A stretch of 64,000 bases of DNA from Myoxocephalus aenaeus (lineage: Eukaryota; Chordata; Actinopteri; Perciformes; Cottidae), in contig JBAMJR010000031.1 in assembly GCA_038501785.1 (NCBI GenBank), positions 13,740,001 to 13,804,000 of the forward strand, read 5' to 3'. Shown here one piece after another: positions 49,801 through 62,373 of this stretch. Under the pieces are notes generated by a model. The model had not been told where the DNA came from. It saw only the letters and a program-made list of their open reading frames with translations, and searched no databases. Both the position numbers and the translations under genes were made by a program. Position 1 is the first letter of the stretch, and every line of letters begins with the position of its first letter.

Positions 49801-52800
49801 CTGTTTGTTGCTTTTCGCCGACTACCTGGTTATTATTCATCTCTATTTGACCAACTATCGTCTATTGTTCTGTGAATAAACACTGTGCACTTGTAATGTG
49901 TCTGTTGATACAACAGTTTCTTTCTGTGAGGACAAAGCTGATTTGAATTCGGGTTTTCACACGAAATCCATAAACTAATAAAAAAATAATGACTACAGAC
50001 TTTACTTTGAGGTGAACAGAATTTAAATCACATGTTTTTAACCCCTTGTTCTCCACTCTTCTCCTGCTACTCCTGACAGACTCTATAATCCTCATCTATT
50101 TTAACTGATCTTTTACATCAACCCTTCCCTCCTCCCCGTCCCTCTCCCTCTTCTTCCCACCTCCTCCGACTCCTGGCTCTCTCCCATTGGTCCGTTGTGT
50201 TTCTCCTGGTAGAGGATCTTCTTCATCTTGCGGTACTGCAGGTTGTCCAGCTCGCGCACCGCATCCTTGGTCCTCTGGATGAGGTCGATGAGAATGCGCG
50301 GCGAGCGTTCCCGACGCACAAAATCATGCTGGAAAAGAGAAAAACCAAAAAAGGGAGAAAGCGAGTTAGTTGGTAGGGTCAGAAGTTGTTTAAAATGGGA
50401 TAGAAGGAGGAAACTATTGTTTTTTAAATGTTTAAGTTTTAGTTTTCTTATACAGTAATCCGATTTAATTAAATTATTGTTTCACTTTCATATCACACAT
50501 TTCACTAAAACAGCTCAATAGCAATTTTAAAATGTACTCTTTAATTTGTGGACTGTATTTGTGTACTTCCAAAGTTTTCACCTAATTGTTACAGACTACA
50601 ATTTAAATACATTCAATCTATAAATTAAATGATATTAATAGCAAACAATAAACATTTATTTGGGAAATAAACAAAAAAGTGGTTTTCTCTGGAATGATGT
50701 AAGAAATGTATACGTTACAAGATAAGTTACTTCTCAGTCAAATTTAAACTTATGGTTTTGAAAACATCTCAAAGTTGGAGGACCTAAAAGTTTTGACATC
50801 CATCTGCGCTTAAAAATCTTATGAATTGTGTTTAAAGGACGTATAATTTAACAGTTTTGGACTGAACTGCCTTCAACTTCTTTCATCCGGCGTATTATTT
50901 CAATGAGCACCACAACGGTGACCGTCACTAGAGGGCGCCTGTAGGTTGCTCTGTTCATCCTGGGAGTCCCAGCACTCCTTATCCTCTTGTACACTCAACA
51001 CAGGGGATCCTGTGCAAGATTGTCCATGAAAATCGATTTTCACAAATACTCGTAATCCTTTTAATTTCAGTAAATGGAGTCTGAACTGTATTTGCCTCGG
51101 CACCAAGTTAATGGCAGCTTCAAATTGATTATACAACCATTTAGTAATGCTGGTAATGCATTGAGAGGTTTCAGTCTATAAATCAGATTGTCTTTACCTA
51201 GAAGGCCTACAAACATTAACCTCCCTGGAGAGAAAACTGTATTTAAGTGAATAGTTGGAATTTAATAACAGAATCTGTGGGACAAAAAAAAGTCTATAAA
51301 ACCGCACTGAATAAAAACTGGATGTCAGCAACTTAAAATGTCTTTGAAGAAAGTTGAAGTCTGACAGCAACAAAGTTAAATCCCCTGTAAAACTAAACTT
51401 GAAGACATGATTATTCACATATATTTTCGAGCACCGTTGTCCTCTAAACTGATTGGCGAAACTCATTTAGATCCCATTTTCAAGCCGTGACCAGCTATAT
51501 TAAGGCACCAAACTTTCTATAATTTGATGGAGGATGGGGCATTATGCTTTTATGTAATTATTTATTTTGTGTTACATAACCAGCAGGTCAGAGTGGGTGT
51601 GTGGAGCTGGTGTGGGTCGGGTAAGAATGATGTGGTGTCTGTTGTTTCCTATATATTTATATCTTTGTACCATTTGACTACCTCATCGAGATGAAAAAAA
51701 CAAACTCTCCCCTGCACTTCCACCCACTACACCACACACACAGACACACATATTCACACCTCCCCTTAGTCACTCTCATTCATAAAATATTGTGTGGCTG
51801 AAATGTATGCAACCGCAGAGTACAGAACTAAAATATACATATTGTATAAAAATCTTTTATGTCTATTTCCAGCTCTCGTTCTCTGCACACCGTCCTCTCC
51901 ATGTGACAGATGCTGCTGTAATGGGTTAGTCAGGACACATGGGGAATGACATCACGCTCTGAAAATAGAGATGGGAGTGATTTGTCCCGTTTTCTGACGG
52001 ACCTACACCAGAGTGTGGGTGGTTGGCCTCCCCCGTCCCGTCGACCAGCCAGAAGCTCATTATGAGGTTAGTGTTAAGAAGAAGGGACAGCATCTTCAGT
52101 CCCGGAATGGACACTGAAGCTTCACCAGGCTCTGCTACCAGAAGTACTAATCCGTCCTCAGAGATTTACTCTAGGTTAGGTCTCGTCAATATGTATATTA
52201 TGTGTATATGTGATCGACATTAGGTTCATTATTTAAGTTGTTTAAGTCATACAATTGACTTCTGCCTCCTTCTCTATGAACAAATATGTATTTATTTAGT
52301 TTATTTTGCATTGGCTGTATATTTTGACTGTCCATTGTATTGGTTATTAAAAATAGATAATACAAGTTTGAAATAAATAAAAAATAAGTGTGGGTACCCA
52401 CTTTGCTTGAGTCTATCTTGGTTACTTCTACTGAAATTAAAAAGGAGCAGTGGTGATGGAGAACCAGCCTAACATGCTTGATGTATTAAAGGGATAGTTC
52501 AACATTTGTGGAAATACAACATATTCTCTTTCGTGCCGAGAGTTAGACGAGATAAACTGAGGTAGCTGGAGCCAGCGTCTGGTTAGCTTAGCTTAGCATA
52601 AAGACTGGAAACAAGGGGAAACGGCTAGCCTGGCTCTGCTGGATCCACCTCCATATTGTACAACACAGATAGCGTCAATCTTCTCCTCTGACTCTCAGCA
52701 AGAAAGCCTATTGACTGAAAATGGATTTTAAATAATGGATTTAACATTTGAGTCATATATAAAGGAAAATACAATCCACTGGTTCCAGGTTCTTAAATGT

Positions 52801-55800
52801 GAGGATTTGCTGCTTTTCCGTTTTATATTATAGTAGTTAAATAATCTTAGGGTTTTGAAAGGTCGTACAAATGAGTCAATTACAACACATCTTCTTTTGC
52901 TCTGGGAAATCATTTAGGGAAACTCTTGTGTTGCACTGGAAATATCTGTGGTTTGCTAGTTAATTTATGGGAAGAAAAAAATAAAAAAAAAGAAGAAAAA
53001 ACAACAACCCAGAGCTATTTTTAACTGTTCAAATGTACTTTTTTTTTTTTTTTTTGCTTAAACCTATCAAGTCCTTATGGGAGCGGGTCACTGAGAGGTT
53101 ATTATTTGCATAATTACTATTATTCTGAATGAGGTACACACAGAGAGAGTTTGTTTAACCTAAAGCCAGAACACTGATAGCTCAAGGCCCCCAGATTAGT
53201 GACCTGATTTCCCCTGTCTGTGTGAGTGCACTGAAAAAAAGACTAATTTTGTGTGTGTCTGAGAAGAGAAAGTGGGGTATTAATCATAAGCCAACACCCC
53301 AGCCCCCGAAGCCTTCACTATAAAGCAGCCCCTCCGACACTGATCTCAAGTCTGTTTGGTACTTATCCCTCTTTAACGTTTTTTTGGCCAGGATTTAGGT
53401 CAGGGGTGTTGGGAAAAGTGAATCCCAGTCTAAACGTCGAACCTATCCAGACGACAATCCAGAGCCCCATATTTAACGGCTACCTAACCCCACACCCTCA
53501 GGTGGGGCAGGTGTGAGTACTCCGCCTAAAGCTCCCGCACTGTTATCGCCAAGAACATTAAACTCTTAGTGGCCAATAGGATTACCTGTTGGTCACGCAA
53601 ACAAAAAGATCAACCCCTCAATTACAGCGAAACATATGCGGATCAACGCTCTGTAAGTTCATTGTGATTTAGTCGGGTGTTATTGGGCCGGATGTTGGCC
53701 TGGGCGATGTGGAGGATATTTAATGTTACAATATGTTTTCCCAAATATCACGATATCGTTAGTACGACGATTTTGTAGGGTTTGTAATATTATTTTTGGG
53801 AACATTTAGGCTTTTATTTGACAGATAACAGTGGAGAGGAACAGGATGAGAGGGAACGTGACCTGTAACAAAATCATTTCGTATTTATTTTGTACTTCCT
53901 TGTTCGTATTTATGTTGTCAACCAAGCACAATTGTGTATGTGGTGTGGATGAGTTGTGGGTTTAAGGTGGGGAGGTTTGTATGTATGTTTTGTGATGCAT
54001 ATTATTTTGTATCTTCTTTAAGAAATTGGGCACCTGGTGACATAGCAGTTAACGCACCGAACGTGAACCCCAACATCCACTTTTGTTGCATGTCCTTCCC
54101 CATCTCTCTCTCGCCCCTCATTTCCTGTCATCTCTTTAATGTCTTACTATCAATAAAAGGCATGAAACACCAAAATAATTGTATGAAAGCAGCAAATACA
54201 GGCAGCTCTACAGAGCCCTTAAGGGCTGTGGCTACAAGGCATGGCCCAACAAGCAGAGCTACAACAAAAGAAGAAGGTAAAAAAGGAAGAGAGAGAGAGA
54301 ATAAGCGGTTCTCAGCGGGGCGCTTGAAGAAGACACTGTGTGTATGCTTGCGTATTAGGGAGTTGTAGGTGGGTGGGAGTGACTCATCCACACGGCTCAG
54401 GGACTGAGTGAGACAGGAAGTGAGGTCACAGCTGGAGGGATTACAGAGGAAGCCCACTCACTCGTAGCAGCTCCCCCGAGGAGGGTCTGTCCTGAGGAAT
54501 TTTCAGTAGGCAGTAGTCGACGAAGCTCCGGAAGGGATCAGACCTGGGTGAAGAGAACAGTGAGTGAGCGAGTTCTCAGTCGGACATATTTAAAAATCTG
54601 AATTACTTAAGCAGAAATAGCAGTGACAATATAATTATAGGCCGCCTTCAGCCACACCTGACTGTCAATGAACGTTTAACGCGATGAGTAACCTTCTGTT
54701 GTGCTTCGTTTATCATATCAATGGCTTAAACCGGAACTATCCTATTAAATCTGTCAGTGCAACCCTATGTATGAACCATATATGGATTATGTAAATATGT
54801 GGAGCAATAGGAATATAGGAGCCACTGGAACCACTAAAAACATCCTCACGAAAATACAGTACATGTATCACTGTGTGTTTGGATTGCGAACATTAAAAGT
54901 AAAACGCGGCGCTATTTAAGATGTCGGGGTCATTGCGCAGTCAGTAAGTGCACCCATCCACCTCCTCCTCCTCAACCTCAAACATCTAACGTCCTCTGCG
55001 GTTCGCCGACGTCCACGAGTTAACTTTTATGTCATGCACAATGTGTGTGTACAGCGTGGCCTTGTGCACTGAAGTTACACTACAGAGCTGACGTCTCTAC
55101 GAGTCTCATCTGGCGGGATGTTGCTCACGCCTCGGGCCGCTGGAGCTCCTCCAAAAATACCACAAGCCCCACACAATCGCTCGCCTCAGTGCGAGGCTCG
55201 ATACCAACGCTAATTTCACAACTTCCGTTCTCCATGCAGTCAGAGGCAGCAAATTCCAACTAAAAACACTCCACCTGCCTCGCATTTCTGAAGACTGAGC
55301 CCATGATATGTGCTCTCTTTTTAAAAAGGTGTAATAATTGACACTGAATTCATTTGAGAGTTGAAGTTGGAGGATTCAGGAATGTCTTCAGGCTGCTCCG
55401 AGGCAGACAGAGAACAACTTACAGCCTCTCGCCTCGGCCGTGCAGAAGACAAGAATCTTGTAACGTACAAGTAAACAGCGATGTGACTCTGCATGCTTAG
55501 GACCACACGCGCTTCACTCTCATACCACGGTGGCGATAGCATGGAAGAACAACACACACGGTACATTACAGGGAGAACGTCCAACAAAGGGTTAATATTT
55601 GATGAGTTTTGTTTCCCCCCCATGAGAATTGGACCTCACATGCAAAGTGCGAGTAGTGGCTTCAGCAACTCAGAGGATCGGTGAAATATTTGCTGCCTCG
55701 CCGATTTGCTGCCTGTAACCTTTTATATCGCCTACTTCTCAACACATTTACATATTCATCCTCTTTTCTGCTGTGTGAAATATGTTTACCTAATCTCGTA

Positions 55801-55911
55801 TTAAATCCCTCCGCTCCTTCCACTTTTAGCTCCGGGTTTGTGCAAGCAAAGTAATAATGAGGATGAGGATGGACTTGTCACTGCTTTGTTGAGTGTATGT
55901 ATGTATGTATG

Positions 55912-55953
<42 letters not shown>

Positions 55954-58900
55954 TAAATAAATAACATGAATTAGTTTGGTATGGTGGCTAGCTTAGAGTA
56001 AACAATAAGTGTATACATTAGTGCTCCAGCTGGCCCCAATAACTTGTTTACAAAATAATGAATCTTCCTCAATTAGTCCTCCAAGCCACAATGAATACCT
56101 ATGATGTTATGAATATAAAAACGGTGCACATCAACCATGTGGGTGAGATGCTGTTGCAAGAAGCTTTTTAAAACCTGCTGGCCTAAATCAAATTGTTTCG
56201 TTTTTTTTCATGTCTTGAAGGACAGTCTCTAGAGAATCTATTATCGTCCACAATCATAAGCTGTGATGCTGAGAACAGCAAAAAAAAAATTATTGGCTGT
56301 TTTCCCATAATACCTCTAGAAAAAAGAAACACCCTAGTTAATATGGCAAACACAAGAACATGTTTTAACTACGAGAATAACATTTGAAAAATCACATGAA
56401 GCTTTGCCTTACAGCCCAGCAGGAATGATGTGGTATTTACACAGTATTACTTTGGTGCAGATTTCCCAGGTCATTACATAAGAGACTTAGAGTGTGACCT
56501 TGCACAAGGCCTGTTGCAGGGATCATAGGTTGTGCAGATTAACACAGAGATGTCTTACCCCGACTGAGCCCAGATCTGATTGGGCTTTAATGTTCCCAGT
56601 TGAGTGGAAGTATTGTATCAGCAGTTTCACTGAATTTTCTTGGTTTGTGGAGATTTTTTTTTAGCTCAATTAAAATGTTGTAGTGTCAGTTTGACTGATC
56701 ACATATTGGTTAGCATTCTGTCAAGAACACGTTTTTTTTTTAAATGATAAAAATAAAATGAAAAACTGAAATATTGTACTGTAATATTTGGGAGGTGTGT
56801 TTACAACTCACCACTCATTGGACTGTAGCGTGGGAGAGTCGTTCTGTGCGATGTGATATAAGGCACTCATGGCATTCATGTTGAACAAGGGTGGTTTGCG
56901 CTCCGCTAAAATAAGAAAAGATGGTGAAAAGTCAGAGAAAGATGGAAAAATGCCAACATTTTCACAATCACCAATCAGCTTCTCCTTTAATGAGGCAGAT
57001 TCAAGGTCTCAAAAGCATGCAGGAACAAATAAGATGCATTTGTTGTCCTCCTGTTTCACGAATCATTTAAAGTCAGCTTAAATGTGTTAAATGACTAACT
57101 ATGGGCCTATAAATGCATCCTTTGACCAGTAGGTAGATGTATGCTCACCCAGTTCAATACAGGTGATCCCCAGGGACCAGATGTCCACTTTCCCCTCGTA
57201 CTGACCCTCGTCCATGGCTAGGATCACTTCTGGGGCCATCCTGAGGACATGCAAATGCACACACACACACACGCACGCATAGTTTATTAGTATGGGGGAG
57301 AAAAAAAAAATCCATGAAAATGTTATAATCTGCTAAGCCTCTCAGAGCTTTTAAAGACTCTGGTGTGCTGTGATAGCAGCTCAGTTTTAGGAAAATATGA
57401 GTGTGCTTCTGTAAACGTGGAGTGGGACAACTTGTGTATGCGTGCGTTTGGGAATTTAACATTACAATTGAGACAAACTTGTGTGCTGCTGGGTTTTGGT
57501 TTATATCCACGTCTGTCCAAAACGTCATCACAAATGTGTATCCTATTAGACATTTGAGTGAAATTGTCTGTATCTGTATTCTTGAGTTATGGCCAAAAAC
57601 ACGTTTTATGAGGTCAGAGTGACCTCGACCTTAGACCACCAAAATTGAATCAGTCCATTCTTGGTTGAAAACATAATCCGAAACATAACCTGAAATCATA
57701 ATGCCTTAGTCACCAATTCATTAATACAATAAAAAAAATACTATGATTCATGACGTTTGCTTCAGGTGTCAAAATGGCAAACAACATGAAGAACACGTTG
57801 CAAAAACAGACGATAAAGCCATAAAAGCAGCAACCTTGTGCAAAACAGTTATGCAATTTCTATGAAAAAGAAAGCAGACCCTGAAGAAATACACCAACAA
57901 AAATATTTAAGTCCAAGGTCGTCTTCTCGGCACATGTAGTGGCGTGTTGTGCCCTATCGTGTGTGTGTGTGTGTGTGTGTGTGGGGGGGGGGGGGTTCCT
58001 GTTTACACTCACCAGTAAGGTGTTCCCACAAAGGAGTTGGCAGGTGAGGCAATGGAGGCAGAGCCAAAGTCGGCCAGTTTGACCTGACCCAGCTCCGTCA
58101 GCAGGATGTTTCCAGCTTTCACGTCTCTGGATGAGGAGAGAGAGACCGTGAGCCTATAGGGTCTATAATGCATTACGCTCTTCAATCGAACTTTCCAACG
58201 TGGTCCCTGGTGCAGTGTATGTATTTATAGATGCAATCTGTTTATTTCAATGTGTTTAAAAAAAATTCGGCAACGAGACCGGCAATGACACAGCTCAATC
58301 AAAAAATGATTCATGCGGCGCCATTGTTGGATGCTAATCGTATTTCACTGGCATAAAAGATTATATCGTGGACACCAGAGAGACAGGAGGGTTGTTACCT
58401 CCTCACAGCGAAGGATACAATGTACGTACAGAGATGAGGTTTTACAGCTTAATTAGTAAACGCTGCAATAAAAGGGAGAACATGAGCGCCTCTCATCTCA
58501 TCTTATCGTCTGCCTTATCATGTTTGTGCTTAAGTCCCTTTATGTTCCTGATGGGAATGGTTTGGGGCCAGGAAACAAACTCACTCACCTGTGAATCATA
58601 TTATGGGAATGTAGGTAAGCCAGTCCTAGCAAGGCACCATGGGTAATGGCAGCAATTTCCATCTCTTGCAGAGGTTTCTTATGAACTTGGGGAGAAATTG
58701 GGACAGAGGAGATGAGTAGGAGACCTCAAAAGACTTGAATATTATAATAATGAACTGTTACCGCTCTCCACAAATACCTTCATAATAAAGATACATTTGC
58801 ATAAAGTTATGAAGTGCAAACTTCCTGCATGATCAAAGTCCCAAAAACATCACAGTTTTACTGATACAAAAATACACCAATCTGTCCTGCTGATATAGCA

Positions 58901-61900
58901 GTGAGAGAGTACTCTACTTGGCATCTAGCATATGGATAACATGGGCTCCTGAGCTGGCTCCCTGTGGACTGTTGCAGTAGCAGAGAGACGGCCTACCAAA
59001 GCAAAAGGTCACAGCAGAACTCAAAAAGTCCCCAAAACAGGCCAGGGCCAACTGTCGTAACTACGTCAGTGACGGGTAAACACATAGGTGCTTAAAATAA
59101 CACATTCGTTTCAGGTCAGGGACGCTTAGAGGATGGACGGTTAAGGAGCTTCAAGATTAAAAAAAAAAAGTTTAACAAGTACTAAATCCAAGTAACATCG
59201 ATGTGTTCTTCCATCTGTATGGATCCTGGGATTTAAAGTGCTGGAGTACTTTGTTCAGTTTTTTCCTCACATGTTCTAAATCATGTCACATAACCGCAGG
59301 AACCAACCAGAGACAGAACATAGCAAGTAGACCCGCATTAACTAAGGTCAAACAGTCATCTGGACTGATTCATATTCAGCTAATGAGATGGAAAATCAGG
59401 TGTAATAATAATAATGAGAATACAGAGAGAACACAGTGCACGTTTAGTCGAAGTTGAGGCAAGTCTACTGAGGTCAACTAAAGCTAACTAATGAACATGT
59501 AATATGTTGTTTGTTTGATCCATACAATACCAGAAATGGAAAAACAAGTCTTGTTAATCACGGGGGTTCTCCCCCTGTATGAACAGGTTGAGTGAGTAGT
59601 TCAAGCATAAGTAGTTATGTTCATGAATCATCACACTATTTGTAGGCCGACTATCCAAATACAGAAGAAAAAAAAAAAAAGGTAAAGAATTGAAACAGAT
59701 AAAAAAAAAAAAAAATGATGTTTGAAAAAGTGTGCGTGTGCACATTAAACATGAATAAATACACTTACCCTCTAGTAAATCTGATGCGGAGCCCAGGCAG
59801 TACTCCATCACCAGCTGAAACAGAATACAGTTACAGCTGAGTAACTTGTGTAAATCATTCTTATTAATACAAAGCTTCGGGTCACATTTGTGAATACTGA
59901 TATGAAATTGTTCTCTAAAGCAAAAGGGATCACACATTGTGAGGTCTGCGATGGAGGTGGTACCGATTACAACAGTAGCAGGCAGTAAGAAAACACAGCT
60001 AGTAGTAGGATATGAAAATAAATAAAAGACAAAGAGGCAAGAATTTAGAGAAAGAGGACGGGAAGAAAAAGATAAACAAACCATGTTGCAAGACTGATAC
60101 AAAGAGTGGAACAAAGGGAGATGTGGACACGGATCCACTAACCCAGGCAGTGTTGTCTTTCAGGTAGCAGCCTTTGTACTCAATTGTGTTTGGGTGTCGC
60201 AGCTGTCCCAAAAACTTGACCTCCTTAATGATGTCCTGCCACTTCTGCCAAAAACAAAATCAGACACACAGATGGTTTACACACTCGCAGGTACAATCAC
60301 AGATGCACTTAAGTGGGAACTGCTGGGACTTCGATTGCAGCGGCGCAGCTGGCTTCACTGTAGTAACCACTTGAACAGGTATCATGAACTTTATACATGT
60401 GTTACCATTGTGTATAGACAGATCGGGATGATAAATGATAAACACAGCAATAAAATGCAATTTTTTTAATTTAGCTCTCAGAGGAGTTATTACAGCAAGA
60501 GAAAGCCTCAGCTAGTCATGCCCTCACACAAAACCATCACTCAAAAGGATTATAAAGGGGAAGAAAGTTTACTAAACCACAGAGATGCGGCCTCCAGTTT
60601 AGCTGAAGCGTAAGCTGTGATCACATAGGACGCCTTCTGAAATATATCCTGGTGCGTAAACTTCTTCCAGGGCTCGAGGGAGGCACATGTTTTTCCCCAA
60701 ACGTTGCTCATCTGGTGGTGAGTAATTATTTCGAACTATTTTCACATTCTTTTTGTCTCACAAGCTAGAGTCAGGCTTTTGGGTGAACATAATTAGAGAG
60801 TGACCTTTAGCGCGTCGAGCACTGTTACTGGATTTGTGCCAAAGCGAGAGAAAATAAGAAACAAATGTTATCCGACTGTGGGCTTGACCAAAGCCAAGCA
60901 CTCAATCGTCGACAGTGGCACTGGCATTTTGAAGGAAAAGTTTGCCATTATTTGAGTGAGGCGGTCTTCCTTACTTCGGTAGTCTGCTTGCCATTATAGG
61001 ACATCTTTTTGATGGCCACCACCTCGTTGGAGTAGGAGTTACGGGCCTGGAGAAGAAAAACAGAGACATCAGAATCTGGCCTTGTAAATTTGACGTATAA
61101 AAATGTACAGACAGACAACTCTCACAAATGCACATACAGCAATCCTCTCAAGACATCACAGAGCTTTTTTTTTTATTTTTTTACTCCCCAGGCAATTAAA
61201 CTCTATAAAAAGAATATGGCATAAATAAATGAGTAACTGACACTGACATACATTGGTATAAGAACAATGGTTATAACAGTTATTTAATTGCTGTATTGGA
61301 CATTACGTGACTAAAACAATCTATGATCCGTAAAAAAGTTTTGTTTTTACAAAAGCATCACATCAGTATTGTGCTATACTTCATACTAGCAGGGTGATGC
61401 AGCAGGAACAAAGATTATTAAAATTGAAAAGAAATGAACGCTTAACTTTAACCTCCCTATTTAGCACGCTCTAACATTTAGGAGAATTGCTATTCACTGT
61501 CTGTTTCCACACCAACCTCCACAGTTAAAGCCGTTTAGAAATAAATTAATAAACCCTTATTTATGTTTACACCTACATTATGGACTGTTATAGACCTTTT
61601 TTTATTATTTTAAATATGTTGATATACTTATGAATGCTAAATAGAGGGGTTAAAGTAAAGTGTTACCAACTCATGTCATGCCTTACGGGTGATCCAGATG
61701 TGAGCCGGATAAATTCAGTGCATGCAAAGCATCATAATGCCCGAGTGAAGCGGCAGAAACGGATTCTCTCATTTGAATTTAAACACATTTCCGCCTGATC
61801 AAAGCACTCAACAACGTGATTAAGGGAAGCCTGCAGGTAAAGTGATATGTGGTTGTTCGGCAGCTACTGTTGGTGTTTGAGTTGTCTGAGCACATCCACA

Positions 61901-62306
61901 TTCCCGTGCTAAAGCCGTGGCGTTAACCTCAAAGGCATTTGGCCTTAGGAGCAGCTATGCTGCGGCTCAGCCTAAGCCCTTATCTCCGCTTCATCCCACT
62001 TTCAAATGAATGGGAATTTCATGTTGAGATTCAAATGGAATTACAGTAACAGCCGGCACCGGAGTATTCCCATTTGATTTTTTTATTTTTTCAGGATTCA
62101 TCTGATCCCTATGATTGCCTGTCAGGTCATGCGTAATAGTCGTTCCCTCTAGTGTGATGTATAGATAGATGGCTGTAGAAGAGAGGGGGGGGGGGAATCA
62201 TGTAACGTTGAAATATTGAACTACATTCAGTCTAATTGTCATTGAAGAAGAAAGGGGATGCATCAATAATTACAAGAGGCTAATTCATTCAACATGCACT
62301 ATACAG

Positions 62307-62373
<67 letters not shown>

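Larger units (their letters stand above)
33321..50328 (-). other. taok3: taok3 linker and coiled-coil exons
   Basis: The exons at 50161, 48622 and 46059 carry the end of the kinase region (IDLIQRTKDAVRELDNLQYR), a serine-rich linker (NSLGSNHSIPSTSVSTGSQS) and RFATIKSASL. The seven from 40696 down to 33321 encode a charged helix (KQIHEHEQESELREQMSGYK through RTDRIKHLLERQEREIDSF) typical of the TAO autoinhibitory and dimerising coiled coil. Every internal exon of this block is a multiple of 3 bp (168, 198, 138, 237, 129, 204, 240, 213, 183). Several donors are non-consensus after GT: gtgcag (38718), gtgtgg (36522), gtgtgt (39896) and gtggga (40695, 50160). Confidence 0.93.
50329..54461 (-). other. 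taok3 intron of 4.1 kb
   Basis: No exon seen. It holds the CTCF-like site, a dispersed fish repeat near 52485-52660, an A/T homopolymer cluster near 52976-53056, and otherwise AT-rich sequence. Confidence 0.6.

Noticed and set aside
59554..60138. 194-codon minus frame containing LVMEYCLGSASDLLE
   Set aside because: Only the 46-bp taok3 exon within it is coding; the rest is intron read-through.
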